A program made the position numbers and the translations under genes. Shown here piece after piece: positions 1-12,476 of a stretch of DNA of 64,000 bases (positions are counted from its first letter, which is position 1; each line of letters begins with the position of its first letter). Under the pieces are notes generated by a model. It had not been told where the DNA came from and searched no databases. It was given only the letters and a program-made list of their open reading frames with translations. Source of the DNA: Phormidium tanganyikae FI6-MK23 (GTDB taxonomy: Bacteria; Cyanobacteriota; Cyanobacteriia; Leptolyngbyales; Leptolyngbyaceae); assembly GCA_019359175.1 (NCBI GenBank), contig JAHHHU010000013.1, positions 95,831-159,830 on the forward strand. The letters run 5' to 3'.

Positions 1-1
1 G

Positions 2-997
2 CAATGGTGCATCAACAATGGTTATGGATGGGAAGACGACCTGGAATTCATGGAAGAACAGGGGTGTATCAAGGGAGCCGATGCCAGCAAAATCAGTGAG
101 AAAGCGATCGATCGCGGGGTTCATCAAATCGGCACGTTGGGATCAGGCAATCACTATCTAGAAATTCAAGTTGCCAAGCGAGAAAACATTTTTGACAATG
201 TGTTGGCAAAGCAGATGGGAATTACCAAACCGGATCAAGTGGTGATCATGTTCCACTGTGGAAGTCGAGGCTTTGGGCATCAAGTTGCAACTGATTACCT
301 GCTGCGATTTCTTAAAGTCATGGATAGCAAGTATGGGATTAAGATTCTCGATCGAGAACTCGCTTGTGCCCCCTTTGATTCTCCCGAAGGGCAAGCCTAT
401 TTTGCAGCGATGAAGTGTGGCATCAATATGTCGTTTGCCAATCGCCAGGTCATTTTGCATCGAATTCGAGAAGTGTTTTCTCAAGTGTTTGGGCAATCGG
501 CAGAAGATCTGGGAATGCAGCTTATTTATGATGTGTCGCACAACACTGCGAAGTTAGAAAAGCATTTCGTAGATGGCAAGGAGCGATCGCTGCTGGTTCA
601 CCGCAAAGGAGCCACTCGCGCATTTGCTCCTGAAATGGCTGATCTCCCAGAACGCTACAAAGAAACAGGACAACCCGTCATCATTGGTGGCAGCATGGAA
701 ACGGGATCATACTTGCTCACGGGAGTTGCGACTGGCGATCAAACTTTCTATAGCACGGCTCACGGGAGCGGACGCAACATGAGTCGAACGAAAGCCCGGA
801 AAATGTGGCGCGGAGATGTGCTACAAAAGCAAATGCAGCAACGGGGCATCTATGTTCGCAGTACATCTTACTCAGGACTAGCAGAGGAAGCAGGCGGTGC
901 TTACAAAGACGTAGATGAAGTGATCGAAGCGGCAGAACTGGCAGGCATTAGTCAACGAGTCGCAAAGCTAACGCCGATCGGCAATATTAAGGGGTGA
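2..997 (+). CDS. rtcB: RNA-splicing ligase RtcB, 5'-truncated by the window edge
   Basis: RtcB joins RNA 2',3'-cyclic phosphate or 3'-phosphate ends to 5'-OH ends, using GTP, Mn2+ and a histidine-GMP intermediate. The frame is open from base 2 and reads through family sequence (GYGWEDDLEFMEEQG), so the ATG at 50 is internal and the N-terminal part, including early metal ligands, lies outside the window. Visible family blocks in order are GTLGSGNHYLEIQ, HCGSRGFGHQV, YDVSHNTAKLE, HRKGATRAF and the AHGSGRNMSR segment that carries the guanylylated histidine. The C-terminus (AKLTPIGNIKG) is the usual one. The stop is 3 nt before the next gene, and archease and RtcA follow, which supports an RNA-repair operon. 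No RtcR-type regulator is seen in the window. Confidence 0.95.
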   Translation, partial: QWCINNGYGWEDDLEFMEEQGCIKGADASKISEKAIDRGVHQIGTLGSGNHYLEIQVAKRENIFDNVLAKQMGITKPDQVVIMFHCGSRGFGHQVATDYLLRFLKVMDSKYGIKILDRELACAPFDSPEGQAYFAAMKCGINMSFANRQVILHRIREVFSQVFGQSAEDLGMQLIYDVSHNTAKLEKHFVDGKERSLLVHRKGATRAFAPEMADLPERYKETGQPVIIGGSMETGSYLLTGVATGDQTFYSTAHGSGRNMSRTKARKMWRGDVLQKQMQQRGIYVRSTSYSGLAEEAGGAYKDVDEVIEAAELAGISQRVAKLTPIGNIKG

Positions 998-1000
998 ACT

Positions 1001-1891
1001 ATGTCAGCACGCACCCCATTAACCGTTGTGACAGGACCCCTCGGAAGCGGCAAAACAACACTACTGCGCCACATTCTAAGCATGATGCCTCGCAAGCTGG
1101 CGATTCTGATGAATGAGTTTGGCGAGATCGCGATCGATACTAAAATTCTTCAAGGCAAGAATGTCGAAATGGCAGACTTGGGCGGCGGTTGCGTCTGTTG
1201 TTCCCTGTTGGGTGAATTTGAAGCAGCGGTGGACGAAATTATTGCAACCGTCAATCCGGATCAGATCATTGTGGAAACAACGGGCGTCGCGGAACCGGAT
1301 GCTTTAGTATTTGATATTCAAGAAAGCTTGCCTCAAGTACGGCTAGATGGGGTTGTCACCGTGATTGATGCAGATGGACTAGTCGCGTATCCCCAAATTG
1401 GGCACACAACCCGGATTCAAGTTGAATCGGCTGACCTCATTCTGTTGAACAAAGTTGATTTGGTAGCTGAGTTAGAAACAGTCATTCATAAACTTCAGTC
1501 ATTCAATGAAGTGGCAATCATTGTCCGCACCGAACGGTGCCAAGTTGATCTGGATCTCTTGTTTGGCATTGGTCGAGAACGCTTACAACCTGCTCCGCAT
1601 CATCAACATCAGATAGAGTTTGAATCGTTTAGCTACACCTCTCAATCGGTTTACGATCGCGCTTGTTTTGAAACCTTTGCGGATTCGCTTTCTTCTGATG
1701 TCTATCGAGCAAAAGGATTCATTCAATTTCCGGAGGGTACGCATCTCTTCAATTTTGTGGCGGGGCGCTGGGATTTAGAGTCGTTTGATGCTCCTGCGAC
1801 AGAACTGGTCTTTATTGGCAAACAAGTGAGCCAGTCTAAATCTGATATTTGCGATCGTCTGCAAGCTTGTGAACGATCGTCAGGAGAATAG
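1001..1891 (+). CDS. CobW/G3E-family GTPase (putative metallochaperone)
   Basis: The 296-residue protein has the G3E P-loop near residue 12 (GPLGSGKTTLL), the metal-binding CxCC motif (GGGCVCCSLLGEF, about residues 62-74), a switch-like ETTGVAEP segment and the NKVDL base-specificity motif. A divergent CobW C-terminal domain follows. Family members are GTP-dependent chaperones that load Zn, Co, Ni or other metals into client enzymes. The start has a good Shine-Dalgarno (AAGGGG) inside the end of rtcB. It sits between rtcB and archease, so a client in this operon is plausible; RtcB is a Mn2+ enzyme. The metal and client are not shown by the sequence. An alternative is a general Zn chaperone cotranscribed by chance. 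Confidence 0.88.
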   Translation: MSARTPLTVVTGPLGSGKTTLLRHILSMMPRKLAILMNEFGEIAIDTKILQGKNVEMADLGGGCVCCSLLGEFEAAVDEIIATVNPDQIIVETTGVAEPDALVFDIQESLPQVRLDGVVTVIDADGLVAYPQIGHTTRIQVESADLILLNKVDLVAELETVIHKLQSFNEVAIIVRTERCQVDLDLLFGIGRERLQPAPHHQHQIEFESFSYTSQSVYDRACFETFADSLSSDVYRAKGFIQFPEGTHLFNFVAGRWDLESFDAPATELVFIGKQVSQSKSDICDRLQACERSSGE

Positions 1892-1895
1892 CCCT

Positions 1896-2327
1896 ATGCC
1901 TTACGAATTTCTAGAGGAAATTGCAACGGCAGATATTGCCTTCCATGCCTGGGGAACCGATCTAGAGGAAGTGTTCAAAGCAGCTGGGGATGCAGTAATG
2001 AACACGATGATTGAAAATCTCGACGCGATCGCACCCTCCCAAACGCGCACGTTCAATCTAGAGGATGATGCCCTCGATTTATTGTTATTCAACTTCTTAC
2101 AAGAGTTTGTCTACTACAAAGACAGCGAACTACTTTTACTAAGGGCACAACAGGTTCAGATCGAAGAACAGGCATCAATTTATCATCTAAGCGCAACCAC
2201 GCAAGGCGAACGATTGGATCGCGATCGACATCACCAGCGAGTGGATGTCAAAGCGGTAACACTGCATCAATTTGAACTGAAAAAGACCGACACAGGTTGG
2301 TCAGCACAAGTCATTCTAGATATTTAA
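1896..2327 (+). CDS. Archease (RtcB activator)
   Basis: This 143-residue protein fits the archease family, which promotes RtcB guanylylation and multiple turnover. Family features are the early HAWGTDLEEVFKAAGDA helix (canonically HTADVG...LEELF), the acidic DALDLLLFNFLQEF segment, GERLDRDRHHQRVDVKAVT, and the terminal WSAQVILDI strand with its conserved acidic residue near the end. The ATG at 1896 was chosen over an in-frame GTG at 1869 because AGGAG lies 9 nt upstream and the protein then begins with family sequence. It starts 4 nt after the GTPase stop and ends 1 nt before rtcA. One oddity is that the early motif reads AFHAWG instead of the usual DVGIEAYG. Confidence 0.9.
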   Translation: MPYEFLEEIATADIAFHAWGTDLEEVFKAAGDAVMNTMIENLDAIAPSQTRTFNLEDDALDLLLFNFLQEFVYYKDSELLLLRAQQVQIEEQASIYHLSATTQGERLDRDRHHQRVDVKAVTLHQFELKKTDTGWSAQVILDI

Positions 2328-2328
2328 C

Positions 2329-3420
2329 ATGCTACAAATTGATGGTTCCTATGGAGAAGGTGGCGGTCAAATCCTGCGAACAAGCCTCAGTTTAGCGGCG
2401 ATTACAGGACAACCGATTCGGATCGATCGCGTTCGCGCACGACGGGCAAAGCCGGGACTTGCAATCCAACATCTCACCGCAGTCAGAGCGGCAGCAGTAC
2501 TCTGTCGGGCAGAACTTACCGGTGACACGGTTGGTTCGACTCAACTAGAGTTTATTCCGACACAACCAGTCCAAGCCGGAGACTATACCTTTGATGTGGC
2601 TGAAACCCTGGGAACTGGATCAGCCGGAGCCGTAACGCTCATTCTTCAAACTGTTTTACTCCCCCTAGCGCTGACTACAGGCAACTCAACCGTAACGTTA
2701 AGAGGCGGGACATTCATTCCCTTCAGTCCACCTGCTTCGTATATTGAGCAAGTGTATTTGCCCACCTTGCAGCGCATGGGAGTTCAGGCAGAGGTCGAAA
2801 TCCTGGCTTGGGGCTGGTATCCACGCGGAGGCGGTGAAATCCAACTCCGCGTGAGCGGAAATGGGGGTAGTGTTGGTTCTCTCAACCCGATTCAATCACT
2901 AGAGCGTGGATCTCTACAACAGATTGAAGGATTAGCGATCGCTACCGAGCTCCCGTCTCACATTCCCCAGCGAATGGTACGTCGTGCAGAAAACCTGTTA
3001 GCGGAAGCCCAACTCAAAGCACAGGTGAAAGCACGACGATTAAAGGGTGTGGGTGCGGGAGCAGGCATTTTTCTAACAGCAGAATATGAGCAAACAAGAA
3101 CAGGTTTTGGAGCCATTGGAAAACTTGGATTACCTGCCGAAGAAGTGGCAGCGATCGCAGTTCAAGAATTTCTAGACTTTCACAAGACTGGAATGCCCGT
3201 TGATCTTCATCTAGCTGATCAATTACTCTTACCTGCGTCGTTGGCGTCAGGTTCTAGCCAGTATCGAGCTGCCCAAATCAGTTTGCATCTATCAACAAAT
3301 GCTTGGTCGATCGAGCAATTTGGTCTAGCAAAAATCTCGATCGACCAAGCAAATCACCAAATTACTGTCATCCCTTCAATTCACAAAAGAACTAGCGAAA
3401 TTGCTGGGTCAAGGCAATGA
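2329..3420 (+). CDS. rtcA: RNA 3'-terminal phosphate cyclase RtcA
   Basis: RtcA uses ATP to convert RNA 3'-phosphate ends to 2',3'-cyclic phosphates, which are RtcB substrates. The 363-residue length is slightly above the usual 340. Family signatures are the N-terminal IDGSYGEGGGQILRTSLSLA block, RARRAKPGLAIQHLTA, the GTGSAGAVTLILQ loop, GGTFIPFSPPASYIE, the WGWYPRGGGEI segment, and HLADQLLLPASLASG, which carries the adenylylated catalytic histidine. It begins 1 nt after archease, so translation is probably coupled. With RtcB and archease the operon covers end conversion and ligation of broken RNA. Confidence 0.96.
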   Translation: MLQIDGSYGEGGGQILRTSLSLAAITGQPIRIDRVRARRAKPGLAIQHLTAVRAAAVLCRAELTGDTVGSTQLEFIPTQPVQAGDYTFDVAETLGTGSAGAVTLILQTVLLPLALTTGNSTVTLRGGTFIPFSPPASYIEQVYLPTLQRMGVQAEVEILAWGWYPRGGGEIQLRVSGNGGSVGSLNPIQSLERGSLQQIEGLAIATELPSHIPQRMVRRAENLLAEAQLKAQVKARRLKGVGAGAGIFLTAEYEQTRTGFGAIGKLGLPAEEVAAIAVQEFLDFHKTGMPVDLHLADQLLLPASLASGSSQYRAAQISLHLSTNAWSIEQFGLAKISIDQANHQITVIPSIHKRTSEIAGSRQ

Positions 3421-3659
3421 CGATCGCGACGAGTAGGAACCGAGCATTGGTAATGACTCGATTGCAAAACTACGGGTTGTGTCGCAGAGATGGTAGGGTG
3501 GAAGACTTAACTTCCTCTGACCTCAATCTAAAAAGATTTGCACACATAGCTCTATCTAGTTGGATCTATCTAATGAATGACGATTAAGCGTGATAAAGCG
3601 GATTAAAACTGGAAGCAAAGGTAGGATACCGATTTATCCATACTTAGCAACACTTACAC

Positions 3660-3681
3660 TTCCCTAGCAATAACTAGGGAA
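3660..3681 (+). promoter_or_regulatory. 8-bp inverted repeat before a small gene
   Basis: TTCCCTAG and CTAGGGAA flank a 6-nt loop (CAATAA). The dyad ends 12 nt before the AGGAG ribosome-binding site of the small gene at 3706. It could be a 5'-UTR hairpin or an operator. No T-run follows, so a terminator is unlikely. Confidence 0.45.
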
Positions 3682-3705
3682 AATAGCATCCACAGGAGAA
3701 CAACC

Positions 3706-3912
3706 GTGCAGATTGACAAGCAGCAGATCATAAGTATGATTCGCTCTCAGGTGCAGTCGGGGAATCAAGACCAGTCTGGACAAGCTGAGCAGGAGCTACC
3801 CCAGCAGGTAGACACCGATAATCAGCAGCATCAACAACTACTACAGAAGTTCGGCATCAACCCACAAGATTTAATCGCGCGATTCACTGGCGGTGGTATT
3901 CCAGGAATGTAG
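3706..3912 (+). CDS. Small glutamine-rich protein, unknown function
   Basis: This is a 68-residue, soluble, Gln/Asp-rich protein with a GTG start preceded by AGGAG at 3694-3698. The N-terminal segment (MQIDKQQIISMIRSQVQ) and C-terminal segment (HQQLLQKFGINPQDLIARF) look amphipathic and helical. The middle (residues about 20-45) is rich in Q, D and E and probably disordered. The tail is FTGGGIPGM. I do not recognise a named domain. It stands alone between rtcA and the DUF72 gene, with an inverted repeat in its leader. The good ribosome-binding site and the ordered-disordered-ordered pattern favour a real gene. Confidence 0.65.
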   Translation: MQIDKQQIISMIRSQVQSGNQDQSGQAEQELPQQVDTDNQQHQQLLQKFGINPQDLIARFTGGGIPGM

Positions 3913-4271
3913 CTGCTTGTGAGCTGACAATCGAAGTAGGGAAACTGCTGTGTTGCAAAAAAATTGAGAAGCACTATCTACAAGGTTGTAGTATAAAATT
4001 ACAGTTTTAGGCGTAGCTTCAAGAAAATCTTTGCAACACACCGCTCTACATTTCAGTAGCGTTTTTACTACTCTGGCCTACCATACGCTGTTGAGCAACC
4101 TTCATCCGTTTTATTTGATTTCAGGCGTTCTTGATCTGACGTTTGCTATTCTCTTTATTCGGTTTCTCTACGTCTATGCTCAAAGGAAATTGCTCAACCT
4201 AAATAGACGATAAACTCGCTGTCTGTTTCAATGATCGATCGTTCAACCTTGCAGCAAGTAGCTTGTTGAGT
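3913..4271. other. Intergenic stretch, no confident gene
   Basis: A 60-codon open frame at 4031-4213 starts with TTG, has no clear ribosome-binding site, and would encode one hydrophobic helix. It is not supported. No RNA gene or strong terminator is seen. Confidence 0.5.
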
Positions 4272-5015
4272 ATGTTGCAAATTGGCACAAGTGGATGGGT
4301 GTACAAGCACTGGATGAAGCGATTTTATCCGGCTAGATTGTTGGGGGAACAGCAGTTAGCATTCTATGCTCAACACTTCTCAACCGTCGAGGTGAATTTC
4401 TCCTTTTATCGGTTGCCGCCTCGATCGACCTTCGCCACTTGGTACGACCAAACGCCAGACAATTTTTTGTTTGCCGTCAAAGCGAGCCGTTATCTAACGC
4501 ACCTCAAAAAGCTGAAAGACCCTCAAGAGCCGCTTGCACGATTAATCGAGGCGGCTTGTGGCTTGCAGGAAAAGCTAGCGGTGATTCTGTTTCAATTTCC
4601 TCCTAACTGGCACCTTGATCTCGATCGACTAGAAGCGTTTCTAGAGGTTTTGCAATCCTATCCGAATTGCCGCTATGTAATGGAATTTCGCCATCCAAGC
4701 TGGTTGACTGCTCCAATGTATCAGCAACTAGAGCGATCGAATGTTGCCCTCTGTTTGCCAATTAGCCCGACCGTTCCGATCGATGTGCGGTTAACAACTG
4801 CTTGGACGTATTTGCGGTTTCATCAGGGGAGATATGGAATTGCTTACGATCAGTCCGAGCTGATGGATTGGGCAAAACAAATTCAATCTTTTCTTGATCA
4901 AAAGATTGATGTCTATGCTTACTTCAACAATGATGCTGAAGGTTATGCGATTCAAAATGCGAATGAGTTGAAGCAGTTAATGAAACTCGATCTCGATCGT
5001 CTGATAGTGGGATGA
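4272..5015 (+). CDS. DUF72 (YecE-like) protein
   Basis: The 247-residue protein fits the DUF72 family, a TIM-barrel-like fold whose biochemical role is not established. Typical blocks are the start IGTSGWVYKHWMKRFYP, the VEVNFSFYRLPPRSTFATW segment, the FLFAVKASRYLTHLKKLKDP block, the QFPPNWHLDLDRLEAFL region, EFRHPSW, and the C-terminal VYAYFNNDAEGYAIQNA. The ATG at 4272 is preferred to the upstream TTG at 4263 because family members begin two residues before IGTSGW. It appears to be a single-gene unit. Confidence 0.9.
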   Translation: MLQIGTSGWVYKHWMKRFYPARLLGEQQLAFYAQHFSTVEVNFSFYRLPPRSTFATWYDQTPDNFLFAVKASRYLTHLKKLKDPQEPLARLIEAACGLQEKLAVILFQFPPNWHLDLDRLEAFLEVLQSYPNCRYVMEFRHPSWLTAPMYQQLERSNVALCLPISPTVPIDVRLTTAWTYLRFHQGRYGIAYDQSELMDWAKQIQSFLDQKIDVYAYFNNDAEGYAIQNANELKQLMKLDLDRLIVG

Positions 5016-5181
5016 TCACCTTCGCTTTAACTTCGGAGCTTGTAAAGATAGACTTTGTTGTGATGGGCTAGAAACCATAGATTTCTCCGCTAAGTGTGCG
5101 AAGAATTTAGTTTGTTACAGGATCAAAGCGTTTCAGGGTAGGCTGATGCCCGCGATCGCAAAACCACGGGCAATGTTCTGA

Positions 5182-5745
5182 TCACTGATGCTCCTCAGAA
5201 AGAATTGTCCCTTCTAAATTCGCGCCCTCCAGCAGAGTATCTGTAAGGTCAGCATTCGTAAAATTCGCGCCGCTCAAATCCGTGTAGTCGAGTTCCGCTT
5301 GGCTGAGATTTGCCTCTCGGAAATCGACGGCATCGAGTTCGGCGCGACTTAAATCTGCCGCTTGCAAATTTGCCTGACGCAGATCGGCTTCGCTCAAATC
5401 GGCATCCTCTAAATCCGCACCGACCAAACTGGCAGCCATTAAATCTGCCTCTTCGAGAATTGCCGCTTCTAGATTTGCGTTTTCTAGAATGGCATGGTTA
5501 AGCATCGCGTCTCGGAGGTCTGCACCGGACAAATCTGCGCCACTCAAATCCGCGTAGTTTAGTGCTGCTCCACTTAAATCTGCTCCGCTTAAGTTCGCTC
5601 CCCGCAGATTGGCACCATCTAAGATTGCACCATGCAGAACGCTCTCCCGTAAATCAGTGCCTTCGAGCGATGCCTCTCGTAAATCCGCCACGCTAAAATC
5701 TCGTTCCCCTGCGCGATATCGATCGAGTAATTCCTGTCGATTCAT
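5182..5745 (-). CDS. Pentapeptide-repeat protein
   Basis: From about residue 20 to the end the protein is nearly uninterrupted A(D/N)LxxA-type pentapeptides (ADLREASLEGTDLRESVL and so on). These form a right-handed quadrilateral beta-helix. The N-terminal MNRQELLDRYRAGERDFSVA cap is typical of cyanobacterial members. The ATG at 5745 is preferred over an upstream in-frame start at 5934 because GGAG lies just upstream and the extra 63 residues have no repeat character. No signal peptide or kinase domain is present, so it is probably a cytosolic scaffold. Many Asp and Glu residues sit at outward positions. The partner is unknown. Confidence 0.9.
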   Translation of the reverse strand: MNRQELLDRYRAGERDFSVADLREASLEGTDLRESVLHGAILDGANLRGANLSGADLSGAALNYADLSGADLSGADLRDAMLNHAILENANLEAAILEEADLMAASLVGADLEDADLSEADLRQANLQAADLSRAELDAVDFREANLSQAELDYTDLSGANFTNADLTDTLLEGANLEGTILSEEHQ

Positions 5746-5983
5746 GATGACTCCACTCGGTGCTGAATCTATTGTGCTGATTTGAGCATAAGCAAGTTCA
5801 GTGAGGCTCAACGCCTGTCGATCGGCACAACTTAATTTTTGTGCGATCGTGGGTACGATCGTCTTCTTGGTTGTTGATCGTTTGATAGTACGATGATCGT
5901 CTCCGCTGATTGACAGATGTTCGCCTCCATACAACCTGCCACGATCGTGAACAAACCAATCAAAATATCAGTAGACGAAAGCA

Positions 5984-6505
5984 ATGAGCCTACTCATGAT
6001 CGACCTAGATGGGACGCTGCGGGAGTCCCATAGCGGACAACTCTACTTTCAGAATCCTCAAGATCAACAGATTATTGCAGGAGCAGACATTGCCTTGAAC
6101 ACTTATCAAGAGAATTGGACGATCGTCGGCATCACCAACCAAGGTGGCGTAGCTGCGGGTCATAAAACTATTCAAACCTGTATTCAGGAACAGCAATACA
6201 CGCTCCAACTGGTTTCTCTGCTTAAAGAAATCTACTTCTGTCCAGACTTTGAGGGCAAAAAATGCTTTCGTGTGACCCGTCACAATGCTCATAACCATAG
6301 CCAAACCAAATGGTCTGGGCAATATCGTAAACCTCAAGCCGGAATGCTTAAGCTAGCGATGGTTCGGTACAATCATTCCCCTGAAGACTGTGTTTATGTT
6401 GGCGATCGACCCGAAGACGAAGAAGCGGCTCGACGGGCAGGCGTGGCTTTTGAGTGGGCAGAAGACTGGATTACTCGACATCAAACCATAACGACACCAA
6501 TTTGA
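5984..6505 (+). CDS. HAD-IIIA family phosphatase (HisB-N/GmhB-like)
   Basis: The 173-residue protein has the HAD nucleophile motif at residues 6-10 (IDLDGTL), the second motif in VGITNQGGVAAGH, and the terminal acidic motif VGDRPEDEEAARRAG. NQGG plus this size matches the HAD-IIIA group, which includes histidinol-phosphate phosphatase and heptose-bisphosphate phosphatase. A Cys/His-bearing insertion (CPDFEGKKCFRVTRHNAHNH) sits where GmhB-type enzymes bind zinc, although the spacing is not canonical. Substrate is not assigned. It is divergent from the pentapeptide gene, with about 240 bp between their starts. Confidence 0.85.
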   Translation: MSLLMIDLDGTLRESHSGQLYFQNPQDQQIIAGADIALNTYQENWTIVGITNQGGVAAGHKTIQTCIQEQQYTLQLVSLLKEIYFCPDFEGKKCFRVTRHNAHNHSQTKWSGQYRKPQAGMLKLAMVRYNHSPEDCVYVGDRPEDEEAARRAGVAFEWAEDWITRHQTITTPI

Positions 6506-6666
6506 GGAGCAAACCCTGACGAATATCAGCGATCTCTGCGACGATTACGCCAATCAAGGGCAGCAGGGCGATTATTTTGAGCAAGACCTATTGAGGAGCA
6601 ATTACCCCGTAGAGGAAACTGCTTCACAACGCACCCAATCTTAAATTCATCAACAGGAGAGTTTCA

Positions 6667-6909
6667 GTGGAGCGAGTTGTTAGCGATCGAGACGGCATCA
6701 CTTGGACTTGCATTCAGGCATTCACGGGATTGTCTGACTCAGCAAAGCATGCCGAAGCCGCTCAGGTTAAGGGAAAAGAAGATAGTTACTGGGTGGTGTG
6801 TACGCCTAATGGTGGGGCACAATCAGTCCGACTCGAACTGTCCGGTGATTGGGAAACGGCTTACTCGGACGAGGCACTGCTGCGTGAGATTGAAGGACAA
6901 TCCCGGTAA
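6667..6909 (+). CDS. Small conserved-looking hypothetical protein
   Basis: This 80-residue soluble protein starts with GTG after a strong CAGGAGAG ribosome-binding site. It reads as an alternating beta pattern (ITWTCIQAF, SYWVVCTPNGGAQSVRLELS, then WETAYSDEALLREIEGQ), without signal peptide or membrane segment. A competing frame (6677-6940) covers the same DNA, but its composition is poor and it lacks a ribosome-binding site. The domain is not recognised. It lies just upstream of the rRNA promoter region. Confidence 0.7.
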   Translation: MERVVSDRDGITWTCIQAFTGLSDSAKHAEAAQVKGKEDSYWVVCTPNGGAQSVRLELSGDWETAYSDEALLREIEGQSR

Positions 6910-6943
6910 CTTCTTAGCTTATCGGATAGCCGCACTCTGATAG

Positions 6944-6995
6944 TACGGTTCCCGTCCCACACACCCGCTCCCGCATCGCTATAGTGGGGAAGTGT
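6944..6995 (+). promoter_or_regulatory. rrn promoter-like module A
   Basis: TACGGTT lies at 6944-6950. A TATAGT -10-like box starts 36 bp later at 6980 and is followed by GGGGAAGTGT. The same two blocks at the same spacing recur in modules B and C. No good -35 consensus is visible 17 bp upstream of TATAGT. Confidence 0.55.
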
Positions 6996-7069
6996 TGAGC
7001 GATGCCCTCCTGATTAGGAGCCTTGACCTGAAACCACCCTTTGAAGTCGAGTAAACACTCCTGATCAGG

Positions 7070-7122
7070 TACGGTTTCGCCCCCTTCTCTCGCCTGAGTC
7101 ATTCAGTATAGTAGGGAAGTGT
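7070..7122 (+). promoter_or_regulatory. rrn promoter-like module B
   Basis: TACGGTT is at 7070-7076, and TATAGTAGGGAAGTGT at 7107-7122 starts 37 bp later. The -10-like box is 127 bp downstream of the one in module A. Confidence 0.55.
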
Positions 7123-7195
7123 CAAGGAAAACGTTACGCTCTTTGCACCTGGTAGACAACCGACAACATAGAGTGATGAAACTACCCTTTGTTTG

Positions 7196-7248
7196 TACGG
7201 TTTGCTCACCCGACAAGTGAGAACTGCCAGGATATAGTAGAGAGGTGT
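7196..7248 (+). promoter_or_regulatory. rrn promoter-like module C
   Basis: TACGGTT is at 7196-7202 and TATAGTAGAGAGGTGT at 7233-7248. CCGACA at 7210-7215 lies 17 bp before the -10-like box and could act as a weak -35. It is the module closest to 16S, about 190 bp upstream. Confidence 0.6.
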
Positions 7249-7422
7249 GGCGGAGGAATCCAAGACACCTTGAACCAAGACAAATCAATAGTTTGAAAGC
7301 CAAACAATTATCCAACCCTCGTTAAAATATTTGAGTTTTGGGCGAGACCCAAGACGAATGAACAATTAGAGGATCCGGAACAGCAAACAAGTATTGTTTC
7401 GGAGCCAAAGCCATCAAACTCC

Positions 7423-8917
<1,495 letters not shown>

Positions 8918-9044
8918 TAGGGAGACCTTCGGACAAAGACCGGACGCGAGAGATTATCTCTGATGTTATGTCCGCTTTGATCCGACATCCCAAGGTCGAT
9001 ACGAGCTTGGATAAAGGCTTTCAAACTCACTTGGTTCACGCTCT

Positions 9045-9090
9045 GAGTCAGTAGAACCGAACTTAAACCTTCGGTTCTACTGACTGAGGT
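9045..9090 (+). other. Long hairpin in the ITS
   Basis: AGTCAGTAGAACCGAA pairs perfectly with TTCGGTTCTACTGACT (16 bp) across a short loop (CTTAAACC). The right arm contains the TTCGGTT block of ITS module D. It may be a processing or antitermination structure. Confidence 0.6.
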
Positions 9091-9121
9091 TCTTAAATCC
9101 ATTGCGTACAGTAGTAAGAGT
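9070..9121 (+). promoter_or_regulatory. Promoter-like module D in the ITS
   Basis: TTCGGTT at 9070-9076 is followed 37 bp later by TACAGTAGTAAGAGTGA. Block order and spacing match modules A-C upstream of 16S. It could be an internal promoter for 23S or a copy of the repeat unit. Confidence 0.4.
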
Positions 9122-9183
9122 GAGTGTTGGACAAGTTGAGACAAAGACCTCAACGAAGACAACGGGAAACCAAACTAAACAGG

Positions 9184-9235
9184 TTCGGTTCCTGCCCAAC
9201 ACAGTTCAATTGGATTCGTTATAGTAGTAAGAGTG
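9184..9235 (+). promoter_or_regulatory. Promoter-like module E in the ITS
   Basis: TTCGGTT at 9184-9190 is followed 36 bp later by TATAGTAGTAAGAGTGA at 9220. The -10-like box is 113 bp downstream of that in module D. Confidence 0.4.
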
Positions 9236-9492
9236 ATAAGCAGTTAGCCAGCCCAGCGAGTGGATTGATACTAACAGCAAAGATTTCAACCAGATTCAAT
9301 CGAAATAACTTCAGCAACTCATTTAGTGATAGATTTACTAAACTAAAGAGCCTGCTGGATTTAATGCCAGCTAGAACCTTGAAAATTGCATAGTAACTTG
9401 TCAGGTAGATACCATCGTTTGTAGTTTATTCATCGTTTCAAGACATGAATAAAACCAAACGACAGATATCACAGACACCAATGTAAGTTCGT

Positions 9493-12376
<2,884 letters not shown>

Positions 12377-12476
12377 GCAAACCTTCATTGGTGTTTGACA
12401 AGTTGCAATGTGATTTTTAAGGATTTGTCAGGAAGCTGATGCAAATCAGCAAAAAGTTTATCGATCAATATTTATC

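Larger units (their letters stand above)
6910..7422 (+). promoter_or_regulatory. rRNA operon promoter region and leader
   Basis: This 513-bp region upstream of 16S contains no convincing gene. It carries three similar promoter-like modules about 126 bp apart, annotated separately. The leader also has a short hairpin (TTGGG-CGAGA-CCCAA, about 7337-7351). A single strong module would suffice for one operon, so triplication suggests tandem promoters. Confidence 0.7.
8918..9492 (+). other. 16S-23S internal transcribed spacer without tRNA genes
   Basis: This 575-nt spacer has cyanobacterial ITS landmarks. The D1-D1' helix is closed by GACCTT and AAGGTC at about 8924-9000. The D2 element CTTTCAAACT is at 9018-9027 and a D3-like GGTTC follows. 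A box B-like hairpin (GCTGG-ATTTAATG-CCAGC, about 9354-9371) precedes box A (GAACCTTGAAAATTGC). No tRNA-Ile or tRNA-Ala is present. The central part holds two modules that resemble those before 16S. Confidence 0.85.

Noticed and set aside
4031..4213. 60-codon frame with one hydrophobic helix
   Set aside because: It has a TTG start, no ribosome-binding site and no recognisable sequence.
6519..6644. Open frame reading NISDLCDDYANQGQQGDYFE
   Set aside because: It has protein-like composition, but no ATG, GTG or TTG lies between it and an upstream in-frame TAA.
8918..9492. tRNA-Ile or tRNA-Ala in the ITS
   Set aside because: No sequence with D, anticodon and T arms is present; only a partial tRNA-like fold is seen.
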